In this document: one piece after another, positions 17,175 to 25,419 of the stretch
How the letters are laid out: every line of letters begins with the position of its first letter
Position numbering within the stretch: the first letter of the stretch is position 1
NCBI RefSeq assembly: GCF_022788715.1
Contig: NZ_CP085169.1
Span: forward strand, 62,001 to 126,000
DNA length: 64,000 bases
From: Sulfitobacter sp. DSM 110093
Lineage (GTDB): Bacteria; Pseudomonadota; Alphaproteobacteria; Rhodobacterales; Rhodobacteraceae
Direction: 5' to 3'
Made by a program: the position numbers and the translations under genes
Notes under the pieces: generated by a model
Database searches by the model: none
The model's input: the letters and a program-made list of their open reading frames with translations, nothing else
What the model was told of the DNA's origin: nothing

Positions 17175-18104
17175 TTAATGTGCGGAGGTTGTCTGGCGCA
17201 GGCGCGGGTCAAGCCAGCCGTAAAGGAGGTCGACCGTTAGGTTTGACACCACCATAACGGCGGCGACCAGCAGCAAGATACATTGCACCACCGCCAGGTC
17301 CCGATTGGTGACGGACACGATCAGCAACCGCCCCATGCCCGGCCAGCTAAATATTGTTTCAACGATGATGGCACCAGCAATTAACGAGCCCACCATGAAG
17401 CCTACGATTGTTACGATCGGCACCGCTGCATTCGGTAACGCGTGGTTGCGGACAACATCGCTCCAGCGGACCCCTTTGGCAGAGGCTGTGCGAATATAGG
17501 GCTGGCCCATCACCTCAATCATCGCGGAGCGCGAAAAACGGGCCAGAACGCCGATGCCGCCGATGCTCATGGTGAGCACAGGTAGGATCGCATGTTGCCA
17601 ACTGCTGGCCCCGCCGGAGGGCAAAGCCCCCAAGGTGACGGCGAAGATCAAAACCAGCAGCAAACCCATTACGAAGGAAGGAACGGTGAACCCGATGATT
17701 GCCGCGACAATCACACTCCGATCTGCCAGTGTGCCCTGCTTTAGTGCGGCGTAGATACCTGCCGGGATGCCGAAGGCCAGTTGCAGGATCAGCGCAGGGA
17801 TTGTCAGTTGTAACGTGGCCGGAATGCGCTGCATCACGAGGTCAATGGCGGGTGAACGGTCGCGCATCGACAGGCCAAAGTCGCCTTGCATCATAGCTTG
17901 AAGGTAGGAGAGATATTGGCGCCAGATCGGGTCATCGAGCCCCCAGCGGTCGCGGAAATCCTGCACCACATTCTGCGGCACATCCGGCCCCAGCAACACC
18001 TGCGCCGGGTCTCCCGACATGCGTAGCACTACAAAGGCAAATGTCATCACCGACAAGATCGTCAGCCCGGCCCGGAAGAGGCGGGAGGTTACGAAACGTA
18101 TCAC
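17175..18104 (-). CDS. ABC transporter permease, DppB/OppB type
   Basis: A 309-residue permease with six hydrophobic segments. Typical features are the N-terminal helix (about 9-30), the periplasmic stretch WGLDDPIWRQYLSYL, and the ATPase-contacting loop TASAKGVRWSDVVRNHALPN. It is separated by 13 bp from the ATPase gene upstream and by 9 bp from the DppC-type gene downstream. Together the two form the membrane channel of the importer. Confidence 0.9.
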   Translation of the reverse strand: MIRFVTSRLFRAGLTILSVMTFAFVVLRMSGDPAQVLLGPDVPQNVVQDFRDRWGLDDPIWRQYLSYLQAMMQGDFGLSMRDRSPAIDLVMQRIPATLQLTIPALILQLAFGIPAGIYAALKQGTLADRSVIVAAIIGFTVPSFVMGLLLVLIFAVTLGALPSGGASSWQHAILPVLTMSIGGIGVLARFSRSAMIEVMGQPYIRTASAKGVRWSDVVRNHALPNAAVPIVTIVGFMVGSLIAGAIIVETIFSWPGMGRLLIVSVTNRDLAVVQCILLLVAAVMVVSNLTVDLLYGWLDPRLRQTTSAH

Positions 18105-18117
18105 TTAAGGCTCCTGT

Positions 18118-19101
18118 TCAAACCAGTTCCGGCCGTGCTGCGTGGCCAGCGAAATGGCAGGCCGCGCGGCACTCAACGCCGGCACCCTGGGTTTCGGGAA
18201 CGGTGTGGCGACAGATGTCCTCAGCCTTATGGCAACGCGGGTGAAAGGCGCATCCGGGCGGGCGGTTGCCGGGGTTTGGCGGTTCACCCTGAAGAATGAT
18301 ACGGCTGTTAAGTGCACGGCCGGGTTGGGGCACTGAAGAGACCAAAGCCTGCGTATAGGGGTGCTGCGGGTCGCTGAATATCGTATCAGCGGGGCCCTCT
18401 TCAACGATGCGGCCCAGATACATCACCGCGACCCGATCGCAGAGGTTCCGAACGACCTTCAGATCATGGCTGATAAAGACCATGCCAAGGCCCCGGTCGC
18501 GCTGCAGGTCAGCCAGCAGGTTCACCACTTGCGCCTGAATGGAGACGTCAAGCGCCGAAACAGGCTCGTCACAAACCAGCAGCTCAGGTTCGGTCATCAG
18601 TGCCCGCGCGATAACGACACGCTGCCGTTGCCCCCCTGAAAGTTCATGCGGAAACTTATCGGCTTGGTCGAGGCGCAGACCGACTGATAGCATCACTTCG
18701 TGGACGCGCGCCATGCGGCTTTCAGCATCGCCAATGCGGTGAATATCCAGTGGTTCGCGCAGCTGCTCTGCCACGCCAATCCGCCGGTCCAACGCGGCCA
18801 GGGGGTCTTGATAGATCATTTGAATGCGTGCCCGCAGGGAGCGCCACTCGGGGGAGCCAAAAAGAGGCATAGCCTTTCCGTCAATATAGACAGCGCCGCC
18901 CTGCGCGGTATCAATCCCCAAAAGCATGCGTCCTAGAGAAGACTTGCCCGAGCCGCTCTCGCCCACCACCCCCAACGTTTCACCGCGTCTGACCTTGAGG
19001 CTAACCCCATCCACAGCCCGTACATTTGAGGGGCGCCCCAGCAGACCACGGCGGGTTTCATAGATGCGGACCAGCTCGCGGGCCTCTAGCAGGGGGCTCA
19101 T
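18118..19101 (-). CDS. ABC transporter ATPase, DppF/OppF type
   Basis: A 327-residue nucleotide-binding subunit. Walker A is GESGSGKSSLGR, the signature is LSGGQRQRVVIARAL, Walker B is LLVCDEPVSALD and the switch histidine is in FISHD. The cysteine-rich tail PGCAFHPRCHKAEDIC is typical of the oligopeptide ATPases and in some members binds an iron-sulfur cluster. The ATG at 19101 overlaps the stop of the companion ATPase (ATGA) and has AAGGAG upstream; the 44-residue upstream extension in the open frame is rejected. Confidence 0.92.
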   Translation of the reverse strand: MSPLLEARELVRIYETRRGLLGRPSNVRAVDGVSLKVRRGETLGVVGESGSGKSSLGRMLLGIDTAQGGAVYIDGKAMPLFGSPEWRSLRARIQMIYQDPLAALDRRIGVAEQLREPLDIHRIGDAESRMARVHEVMLSVGLRLDQADKFPHELSGGQRQRVVIARALMTEPELLVCDEPVSALDVSIQAQVVNLLADLQRDRGLGMVFISHDLKVVRNLCDRVAVMYLGRIVEEGPADTIFSDPQHPYTQALVSSVPQPGRALNSRIILQGEPPNPGNRPPGCAFHPRCHKAEDICRHTVPETQGAGVECRAACHFAGHAARPELV

Positions 19102-20087
19102 TGATACTCCTTCTCTCGCTGCACAGCGTCCTGCGCTACTGGCACGGGATAGGCGCAAGCCAACTGGCGGCCTTCCGGCTGGGGCAGCAGTTCTGGTCGG
19201 TGTTGCGTGCAAAACGTGCGTGCGCGTGCGCAACGGGGCTCAAACGCACAGCCTGTCGGCAGTTGGCGCGGATCTGGTACGGTGCCAGGGATCGGGACCA
19301 ATCGCCGCCGCGGGCCAGAGAGTGAAGGTATCGCGTCGAACAACCCCTGAGTGTAAGGATGGCGTGGTGTGTCAAAAAGCTGCGCGACAGGGCCTTCTTC
19401 GACGATCTTGCCCGCATACATCACGCAGACGCGTTCGCAGACCTGTGCCACAGCTGCGAGATCGTGGCTGATAAAAACTGTAGCCATCGACATCTCATGA
19501 CGTAAAGTGATCAACAGATCGAGAATCTGTGCCTGTATTGTAGCGTCAAGCGCCGTTGTGGGCTCATCGGCGATTAGCAGGTCAGGCTCGCCCGCAAGCG
19601 CCATCGCGATCATCAAGCGTTGTGCTTGTCCGCCGGAAAATTCATGGGTGTAGAGATTGAACCGGTTGCGCGCGTCGGGAATGCCGACAAGGTCCATCAA
19701 TCGCAACGCCTCGGTCTTCGCTGCAGCCCCCGCAAGTCCACGATGCAATCGCAATGCTTCGATGATTTGCCGGCCTACCCGGATCACGGGGTTAAGCGCG
19801 CTCGACGGGTCTTGGAAAATCATGGCAACGCGCTTGCCCCGCACCCGCTCCAACGCTTGGCGCGGCGCGCCTGTCAAATCCTGGCCTTGCAGGTAGACCG
19901 ATCCGCTTACGCTGGCTTTACCCGGCAGCAGGCCAAGCGCGGCGAGCCAAGTCACAGACTTGCCGCAGCCACTTTCTCCGACCAGCCCTAAGGCTTCGCC
20001 AGGAGCCACATCAAGATCGATGCCATGCAGTACCGGTACGCCATCAAAGGCAACCCGCAGGTTTCTGATCTCGACCAGATTGTTCAT
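19098..20087 (-). CDS. ABC transporter ATPase, DppD/OppD type
   Basis: A 329-residue nucleotide-binding subunit. Walker A is [12 protein letters not shown], the signature is [15 protein letters not shown], Walker B is [12 protein letters not shown] and FISHD holds the switch histidine. The C-terminal cysteine cluster [15 protein letters not shown] is present. It lies downstream of the binding-protein gene and is translationally coupled to the DppF-type partner; the two form the heterodimer energising the importer. Confidence 0.92.
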   Translation of the reverse strand: MNNLVEIRNLRVAFDGVPVLHGIDLDVAPGEALGLVGESGCGKSVTWLAALGLLPGKASVSGSVYLQGQDLTGAPRQALERVRGKRVAMIFQDPSSALNPVIRVGRQIIEALRLHRGLAGAAAKTEALRLMDLVGIPDARNRFNLYTHEFSGGQAQRLMIAMALAGEPDLLIADEPTTALDATIQAQILDLLITLRHEMSMATVFISHDLAAVAQVCERVCVMYAGKIVEEGPVAQLFDTPRHPYTQGLFDAIPSLSGPRRRLVPIPGTVPDPRQLPTGCAFEPRCARARTFCTQHRPELLPQPEGRQLACAYPVPVAQDAVQREKEYQ

Positions 20088-20151
20088 GAGAAGAAGTCCT
20101 TAGCGATGCGCGCAAGGGCGCGCCCCCAGATTGGGAGCGCGCCGCTATAGT

Positions 20152-21789
20152 TTAGGACTGACCGGGCCAGTTAGAGGCGCGGAAATCCATGGCAAAGGCG
20201 GGAGCCGCCTTCCAGTTTAGGTTCGACCGCATGCCTGTGAAGACCGCGTTCTGGTGCAGGATATTGTAAGCCGGGTCTTCGCGCTCGGCGATTGTCAGCA
20301 TCCGTGCGATGGCTTGTTTGCGCTTGGCGCGGTCTGTCGAAGTCTCCATCACCTGGCAAAGATCGTTGAACTCTGCATTCGTCCACTCGCGGTTTTGCTG
20401 GGCTGAGCCATTCGGCCCAAATTGCACCACCATCGGCGAGATCGGATCGTTGATCGTGTTGGAAGCAGACCAGTCGCGTACCCCTCGTGGACTGTCTTGG
20501 GCAAGAATCTGGCCCCAGTTTTCCTTCATCTCGATCTCGACGTTCAGGCCGACTTGGTTCCACATCTCAGTGAGGATCTGTCCGTTCGGCACCTGATTGA
20601 TGTAATAGTTGTTCAGGAGACGGAATGGGATCGGATCGCCTTTGTAACCCGCCTCTTGAAGCATCTGGCGCGCCAGCTCTGGGTTGTATTCGGGGGCGTC
20701 CCAACCTTCGATGAACATGTCAGAGGTCCGGAAACTGTCGAACTGAAGGCCTGCAGGTACTTCTGTTAGATTGGCCCAAAGGGCCTCAACGATGGCCTTA
20801 CGATCAATTGCATGGGTCATTGCGCGGCGCACAAGCGGGTTTTGCAACTGCTCATGGTCTTGCGTGAAGACATTGACGCGGTGGTTCCAGATGGTGGAGT
20901 TTTGAACTTCCAGACCCGGTGCATCCATCACAGTTCCAATCTGGTCAGGCGGTAAATCGCAGGCGAAGTCGTATTCGCCGGACAAGAGACCATTTACGCG
21001 GCTTGCAACCTCGGGCACCTCCACGAAGGTAATTGTTTCCAAGGGAGGACGACCGCCCCAATAGTCTTCATGCGCACGCAAGGTGAGCGAGACATCTGGC
21101 TGAAAATCGTCGACGTAATAGGGGCCTGTAGTGACCGGTTGCTTTGCCCAAGCATCATAGGATTCTGCTTCGTCCCAAGCGCGACGGCTGGCCACAATGC
21201 TGCCGCCAGCATAAAGGCGCCCTTCCATTGTTACATCAGGCGTCGCGTTATGAAAGCGCACGGTATATTTATCGACGGCTTCCACCCCGGCCAGCGAGGG
21301 CCATTTGCGCCGCGCGATACCCGGCAAAGCGGCGGGGATGTCCTTGCCTGTGGAGCGGGTAAAATTCTCTGCGTAAATGGTTTCGCCGCCCGCCGGTTGA
21401 GTGTCTCCAAATAGCCGCTCGGGGGAGAGTGAAAAGACCACGTCCTCGGCAGTCATCTCATCGCCATTGTGGAACTTTACACCTTCGCGGAGCTTCAACT
21501 CGACGGTCTTTTCGTCTAGGCGCTTCCACTCAGTCGCCAGACCCGGCACAGGGCCTTGGTTGCCCATCCAGTCGCGCAGGAGCAGCCCTTCCCAAAGGTT
21601 AGGGTAGAGCGCGCGTTCGCCGACATTCGACTGTTCGTTCCAAGGGTCCAGCGTGTTGTTGATGACGACTTGCTGTACTGCAATTCTGATCGAGGGGCGG
21701 TTTTGCTGGGCCCGCAGGTGGCTCGGCAGGAAAAGCCCAGAGGCGGTCGCCCCCATCAGGCCCATGACGTGACGTCGGTTCATATTCAT
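20152..21789 (-). CDS. ABC transporter substrate-binding protein, SBP_bac_5 family, Tat-exported
   Basis: A 545-residue periplasmic protein. The N-terminus MNMNRRHVMGLMGATASGLF is a twin-arginine signal peptide cleaved near LRAQ. The mature part shows the family 5 pattern WEGLLLRDW, LREGVKFHNGDEMTAEDVVF and HAIDRKAIVEALW, used for peptides, opines and related solutes. The start at 21789 follows CCGGAGAG; the open frame to 21882 adds an unrelated leader and is rejected. It is the first gene of the ABC operon. Tat export implies folding before translocation, which is common for this family in alphaproteobacteria. Confidence 0.88.
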   Translation of the reverse strand: MNMNRRHVMGLMGATASGLFLPSHLRAQQNRPSIRIAVQQVVINNTLDPWNEQSNVGERALYPNLWEGLLLRDWMGNQGPVPGLATEWKRLDEKTVELKLREGVKFHNGDEMTAEDVVFSLSPERLFGDTQPAGGETIYAENFTRSTGKDIPAALPGIARRKWPSLAGVEAVDKYTVRFHNATPDVTMEGRLYAGGSIVASRRAWDEAESYDAWAKQPVTTGPYYVDDFQPDVSLTLRAHEDYWGGRPPLETITFVEVPEVASRVNGLLSGEYDFACDLPPDQIGTVMDAPGLEVQNSTIWNHRVNVFTQDHEQLQNPLVRRAMTHAIDRKAIVEALWANLTEVPAGLQFDSFRTSDMFIEGWDAPEYNPELARQMLQEAGYKGDPIPFRLLNNYYINQVPNGQILTEMWNQVGLNVEIEMKENWGQILAQDSPRGVRDWSASNTINDPISPMVVQFGPNGSAQQNREWTNAEFNDLCQVMETSTDRAKRKQAIARMLTIAEREDPAYNILHQNAVFTGMRSNLNWKAAPAFAMDFRASNWPGQS

Positions 21790-22208
21790 TGTGCAGCTCT
21801 CCGGTCGGTTCGCGGTTTGCGAGGCAGGTATTGGTCCGGCGGATAACGCATCTGCGCCCCGCGGCTCGCTTCCGTAAAACACCCGATGGCTACAGCTATG
21901 TGATGCTCATATTACAACTCTATGACAGGAGTATTGGCCTTCGCGGCGCAGGGCGACCCCCCAATGGGGGCGTGTACCAACTCCTGAGAATGGCTAGTTA
22001 AATCAGGAGGGCAGGCTGAATTTAAAATCTGATAGAAGGCGCAATTTTAGGTCGGCTCAGAGCAAATAGCTGAACAGGAGGGGCCCCCTGTTTTCAAGGC
22101 AGCAGGTGAGTTGTGGAAAGCTTCACCAACGCGGGCGTTCATGTCTGGTGGCAAAAATGACTGGACGGAACGCAATTTAACAGATGCTGCGGTAGTGTCT
22201 AAGGTCTG
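21790..22208. other. Intergenic region between ABC operon and aminopeptidase gene
   Basis: About 420 bases holding the promoter of the ABC operon at its left end. An inverted repeat AACAGG-AGGGGCCC-CCTGTT followed by TTTT (around 22073-22096) could terminate plus-strand transcription, but no plus-strand gene is seen before it. No coding sequence was recognised. Confidence 0.35.
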
Positions 22209-23063
22209 CTATGCGCAAACCGTTTGGAGCTCCACCCCGGGCGCGTGAAGGCCGTTGGGTGAGAGGGTGAAGATCTCGAAGCCATCTGATGTCACGCCTA
22301 TCGAATGCTCGAATTGGGCCGAAAGAGACTTGTCCCGCGTCACCGCCGTCCAGTTGTCCGCAAGCATCTTCACGTCGGCACGACCGAGGTTGATCATCGG
22401 CTCAACGGTGAAGATCATGCCTTCCCGCAGCTCTAAGCCGGTACCAGCTTTGCCGAAGTTCAGGATATTAGGTGAATCGTGAAAAACCTGGCCGATGCCG
22501 TGACCGCAGAAGTCGCAGACCACGGAACAACGTTCGGAATGTGCATGGCTTTGGATCGCGTGGCCGATATCCCCCAGATGCGCCCCCGGTCGCACAGTCT
22601 CAATCCCCCGCATCATCGCCTGATGGGCGATCCGGATCAGCCGCTCGGCTGCACGTTTAGGCTTGCCGACCACGTACATCCGGCTGGAATCCCCATGCCA
22701 CCCGTCAAGGATCAGTGTGACGTCGACATTGACGATGTCGCCGTCGCGCAACTTCTTACCGTTCGGGAAGCCGTGGCAGACCACGTGGTTGACCGACGTG
22801 CAGCAGGCGTATTGATACCCTTGGTAGCCTAGTGTCGCGGGCGTGGCGTCATGGGCGGCCGCGAAGTCGCGTACGAATGCATCAATTTGCGTCAGAGCGG
22901 TGCCATGGTGGATAAGATCGGATACGCCGTCCAGACATCTTGCAGTTAAGGCGCCCGCATGGCGCATGCCTTCGAATGCATCTGGTCCGTACAGTTTGAC
23001 GGCTTCGGTTCTGCGAGCGTCTTGCGCCTTTGGTGCGACGGGCACGTCGATATAGCCTTTCAT
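22209..23063 (-). CDS. map: Type I methionine aminopeptidase
   Basis: Removes the initiator methionine from nascent proteins. The pita-bread fold residues are all visible: VNHVVCHGFP (substrate histidine), NVDVT and WHGDSS (two metal aspartates), GHGIG (histidine), FTVEPM and FEHSIGV (glutamates). The start is uncertain: ATG codons at 23063 and 23060 follow GAGAGAC weakly, and another at 23087 lacks any ribosome-binding site; 23063 gives 284 residues, near the family norm. It is transcribed divergently from a ParD-like gene across a perfect palindrome, which is not how a housekeeping map gene is usually arranged, so this may be an accessory copy. Confidence 0.88.
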   Translation of the reverse strand: MKGYIDVPVAPKAQDARRTEAVKLYGPDAFEGMRHAGALTARCLDGVSDLIHHGTALTQIDAFVRDFAAAHDATPATLGYQGYQYACCTSVNHVVCHGFPNGKKLRDGDIVNVDVTLILDGWHGDSSRMYVVGKPKRAAERLIRIAHQAMMRGIETVRPGAHLGDIGHAIQSHAHSERCSVVCDFCGHGIGQVFHDSPNILNFGKAGTGLELREGMIFTVEPMINLGRADVKMLADNWTAVTRDKSLSAQFEHSIGVTSDGFEIFTLSPNGLHAPGVELQTVCA

Positions 23064-23128
23064 CATGCCGTCTCTCTCATCCTCCATGGTAGCAACAGCA
23101 GACAGATTGACCTCATGTTGCTTAGGTA

Positions 23129-23158
23129 TTATACGAATCATGTATAATTCGTATAATG
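23129..23158. promoter_or_regulatory. Perfect 11-bp inverted repeat carrying both divergent -10 boxes
   Basis: Arms ATTATACGAAT (23129-23139) and ATTCGTATAAT (23148-23158) flank the 8-bp spacer CATGTATA. Each arm ends in an outward-facing TATAAT, which would serve as the -10 of map (minus) and of the ParD-like gene (plus). Binding of a dimer here would block both promoters. The ParD-like protein is the obvious candidate ligand (inference). Confidence 0.75.
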
Positions 23159-23177
23159 CAAAGTGGGAGGTGCGTCG

Positions 23178-23384
23178 ATGGGGATCGTAAAAATCGGGGA
23201 CGGGCTGCACGAAGAACTGCGCAAGTCCAGTGCTGTCATGTGCCGTTCGATCAATGCTCAGGCTGAATTTTGGATGAAAGTCGGTATGCTGGCCGAAGCA
23301 AACCCGACCATACCGTTTATTGAAATCATGGCGCGACAGCTCAAGAATGCCGATGTGAAAGACCCGGAAATCGATGCGGCCTGA
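23178..23384 (+). CDS. ParD-like antitoxin-family protein
   Basis: A 68-residue protein beginning MGIVKIGDGLHEELRKSSAV, matching the ParD-like antitoxin family (ribbon-helix-helix type N-terminus, then the conserved SINAQAEFWMKVGMLAEANP). GGGAGG sits 7 bases before the ATG at 23178. No ParE toxin lies downstream. Instead the divergent neighbour is methionine aminopeptidase, and the shared palindrome at 23129-23158 suggests that this protein represses both genes. What it neutralises, if anything, is unknown. Confidence 0.78.
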   Translation: MGIVKIGDGLHEELRKSSAVMCRSINAQAEFWMKVGMLAEANPTIPFIEIMARQLKNADVKDPEIDAA

Positions 23385-23627
23385 ACATTAAAGCTGCTGC
23401 AACGAACTTCCAATTTGGGGTGAGCGCTCGTCGATAAGGCAACCCCAAACGGCAATCCCGTGCCGTGAGCCGCCCTGGGTGCTTGTTGAAGCTAAGGGCA
23501 GTAATGAGCCCATACTGTAAAATGCTGCACGCTCCACCAATAACCGCTTTATGAAGGTGTGGAAAATGCACTACAGGCTGAAGCGTGCGAGCGATGGTGA
23601 TCTTCAGGAATAGAAAATGGATAAAGT

Positions 23628-24230
23628 TTGAAGCAGTTTGCGAAAGAGCTTCGCATTGATTTTGTCAAAGGTTCTGTTGCACATCGTCTTCGGTTTGGTG
23701 GTGGTCGTGGTCAAGATTTGGCCAAGGCTATGGGGCTACGGGAGGGTAAAACCCCCATGATCGTTGATGCGACAGCCGGATTGGGACGGGATTCATTTCT
23801 TTTAGCTTCTTTAGGTGCCCAGGTCACTTTGATCGAACGCTCAGAGAAAATGCATTCATTGTTAGTTCAGGGCATGAAGCGCGCAGCAAGAGAAGGTGGC
23901 CAGCTCCGCGAAATAATTGGCCGCATGACACTTTTGAAAGGCGACGCCCTGGATTTGATCCCTGAATTATCTGCCGAAGCAATTCTGATCGATCCAATGC
24001 ATCCTGAACGTAAAAATTCTGCACTGGTGAAGTTGGAGCTGCGTCAAGTCCGTGAAATCGTCGGCGCAGACGATGACGCTGCTGATCTTGTACGATTGGC
24101 GATCGCACATGCACGTAAACGCGTGGTGCTAAAGTGGCCCGCTAAGGCTGATCCTCTAGAGGGTGTTCAGAAATGCACCCATCAAATTATCGGTAAAACA
24201 ACGCGATACGATGTTTTTATGGTAGGTTGA
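23628..24230 (+). CDS. rsmJ: RsmJ-like 16S rRNA (guanine-1516 N2) methyltransferase, possibly 5'-truncated
   Basis: A 200-residue S-adenosylmethionine methyltransferase. IDFVKGSVAHRLRFGGGRGQ at residues 10-29, SAM motif DATAGLGRDSF (47-57) and the catalytic-loop region DPMHPERKNSALVK (122-135) match RsmJ closely. E. coli RsmJ has about 50 more N-terminal residues. Here an in-frame TAA at 23622 forces a TTG start, with no good ribosome-binding site. In frame +1 just upstream (23578-23627) one reads LKRASDGDLQE, stop, KMDKV, stop, which may be the decayed N-terminus. So the gene may be degraded or merely short. RsmJ is typical of gammaproteobacteria, which suggests transfer. Confidence 0.7.
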   Translation: MKQFAKELRIDFVKGSVAHRLRFGGGRGQDLAKAMGLREGKTPMIVDATAGLGRDSFLLASLGAQVTLIERSEKMHSLLVQGMKRAAREGGQLREIIGRMTLLKGDALDLIPELSAEAILIDPMHPERKNSALVKLELRQVREIVGADDDAADLVRLAIAHARKRVVLKWPAKADPLEGVQKCTHQIIGKTTRYDVFMVG

Positions 24231-24368
24231 GTGGGCCTCGGCGCAACAGTGGAAATTGGCAGTTTTGTTCCGCATATCCGACCTTGCTATACAAGTCAGT
24301 TTAGGGTTTCTATCCCGCCAGTTACTGGAAATTATTACAATTTTAACAAGAAAGTTGGTGGAAACCAC

Positions 24369-24569
24369 ATGCAGGTTAGTGTTCGCGACAACAACGTTGA
24401 TCAAGCCCTCCGGGTTCTAAAGAAAAAACTCCAAAAGGAAGGCGTACTCCGTGAAATGAAGCTCAAGCAGCATTTCGAGAAGCCTTCCGAGAAAAACGCG
24501 CGTCAGAAAGCCGAAGCGATCCGTCGTGCCCGTAAGCTGGCACGTAAAAAGCTGGAACGCGAAGCATGA
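24369..24569 (+). CDS. rpsU: 30S ribosomal protein S21
   Basis: A 66-residue very basic protein: [20 protein letters not shown], then [20 protein letters not shown] and a [17 protein letters not shown] tail, the standard S21 pattern. The ATG at 24369 follows GTTGGTGGAAACC; the GTG at 24231 in the same frame would add a leader absent from the family. S21 binds the small subunit near the anti-Shine-Dalgarno region. The gene stands alone with its own terminator. Confidence 0.95.
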   Translation: MQVSVRDNNVDQALRVLKKKLQKEGVLREMKLKQHFEKPSEKNARQKAEAIRRARKLARKKLEREA

Positions 24570-24600
24570 GCTAGTTCAGCACTTGATGTTGAACAAAGAG

Positions 24601-24630
24601 CCCCCGTTGCCCGATGGCAGCGGGGGTTTT
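24601..24630 (+). terminator. Intrinsic terminator of rpsU
   Basis: Eleven-pair stem CCCCCGTTGCC / GGCAGCGGGGG (one G-U pair) with loop CGAT, followed by TTTTCTC, 31 bases past the rpsU stop. Confidence 0.92.
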
Positions 24631-24758
24631 CTCTGCCTGATGGGTGTTTTTGATATCGGCAGCCCGGCAACAGCGTTGTGACCTAAGGGTCGCCGGTCGC
24701 CCTTTCTTGAACCTCTTTCGTCAAATTGCTGCCTGATTTGCCCAGCAAACTGGACAGA

Positions 24759-25274
24759 ATGTCAAAAGTCACGAAGTTCCGCCGCCGCAAAAACGGTTTA
24801 TCATCTTTTCTGCCGGTGATTGGCTGCGCAGTCTTGCTGTCGGCGATAGTGCTGCGACCTGAAAATCAGACTGCCGTTCAGCAAGATGCCAGCAAACCGC
24901 GCATAATAAGAGGGGGAGGCGCATGGACAGACGGTAGCGCACGGAAGAGTGTTCGTCGAACACAGGAAACTTCGACTGCATCGCCCGGCGCGCAGCTTGT
25001 TGACACCGTTACCCGCATCCGGGATGGCGATACTATTGTTGTTGGCCTTATCCCGATCCGGATTGCTAATCTCGACTGTGCTGAACGCGGCAGTAAATCT
25101 GGCGATCGCGCTACGCGGCAAATCACTGGGATAGTTAAAGGTGTTCAGCTTCGCTGCACCTTGGAAGGACGGCGCAGCTATGATCGCGAAGTAGGAGTTT
25201 GTAGCTTACCTGACGGACGTGACATTGGGGAAATATTGATTGTTGGTGGCTATTGCCAGCGGTGGCGCGGATGA
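24759..25274 (+). CDS. Thermonuclease-like (SNase fold) protein with N-terminal anchor
   Basis: A 171-residue protein. A basic start (RRRKNG) and hydrophobic helix at about residues 17-33 form a signal anchor. The region from about residue 88 reads VTRIRDGDTIVVGLIPIRIA, then LDCAERGSKSGDRATRQI and RRSYDREVGVCSLPDGRDIG, the outline of the staphylococcal-nuclease fold. The usual AP(E) catalytic motif reads LDCAE, so catalytic competence is doubtful. The C-terminus ends abruptly at GGYCQRWRG, exactly where a CBS-domain fragment begins in another frame, so the 3' end may be a recombination junction. Start chosen at 24759. Confidence 0.68.
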   Translation: MSKVTKFRRRKNGLSSFLPVIGCAVLLSAIVLRPENQTAVQQDASKPRIIRGGGAWTDGSARKSVRRTQETSTASPGAQLVDTVTRIRDGDTIVVGLIPIRIANLDCAERGSKSGDRATRQITGIVKGVQLRCTLEGRRSYDREVGVCSLPDGRDIGEILIVGGYCQRWRG

Positions 25275-25419
25275 CGCCTTTGATGCCGTGCGGGTTCTGG
25301 CCAACGGCAGTATCGTTGGTATTGTCACGCGGTCTGACTTGATCGGAACCCTTGCGCGGCGCAGTCTGACAACAGAACTTCTATCGGACATCAATAATGT
25401 GAGGTCAGAGAGGGACTGA
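25243..25419 (+). pseudogene. CBS-domain C-terminal fragment
   Basis: In the frame overlapping the end of the nuclease-like gene one reads VRVLANGSIVGIVTRSDLIG, TLARRSLTTELLSDINNV and a stop. The GxIVGIVTRSDLI core is the second half of a CBS nucleotide-binding domain. No start or first half is present, so this is the 3' remnant of a larger gene. Its TGA overlaps the ATG of the next gene (TGATG), which suggests that the lost gene once was coupled to the cyclo-ligase. Confidence 0.6.
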
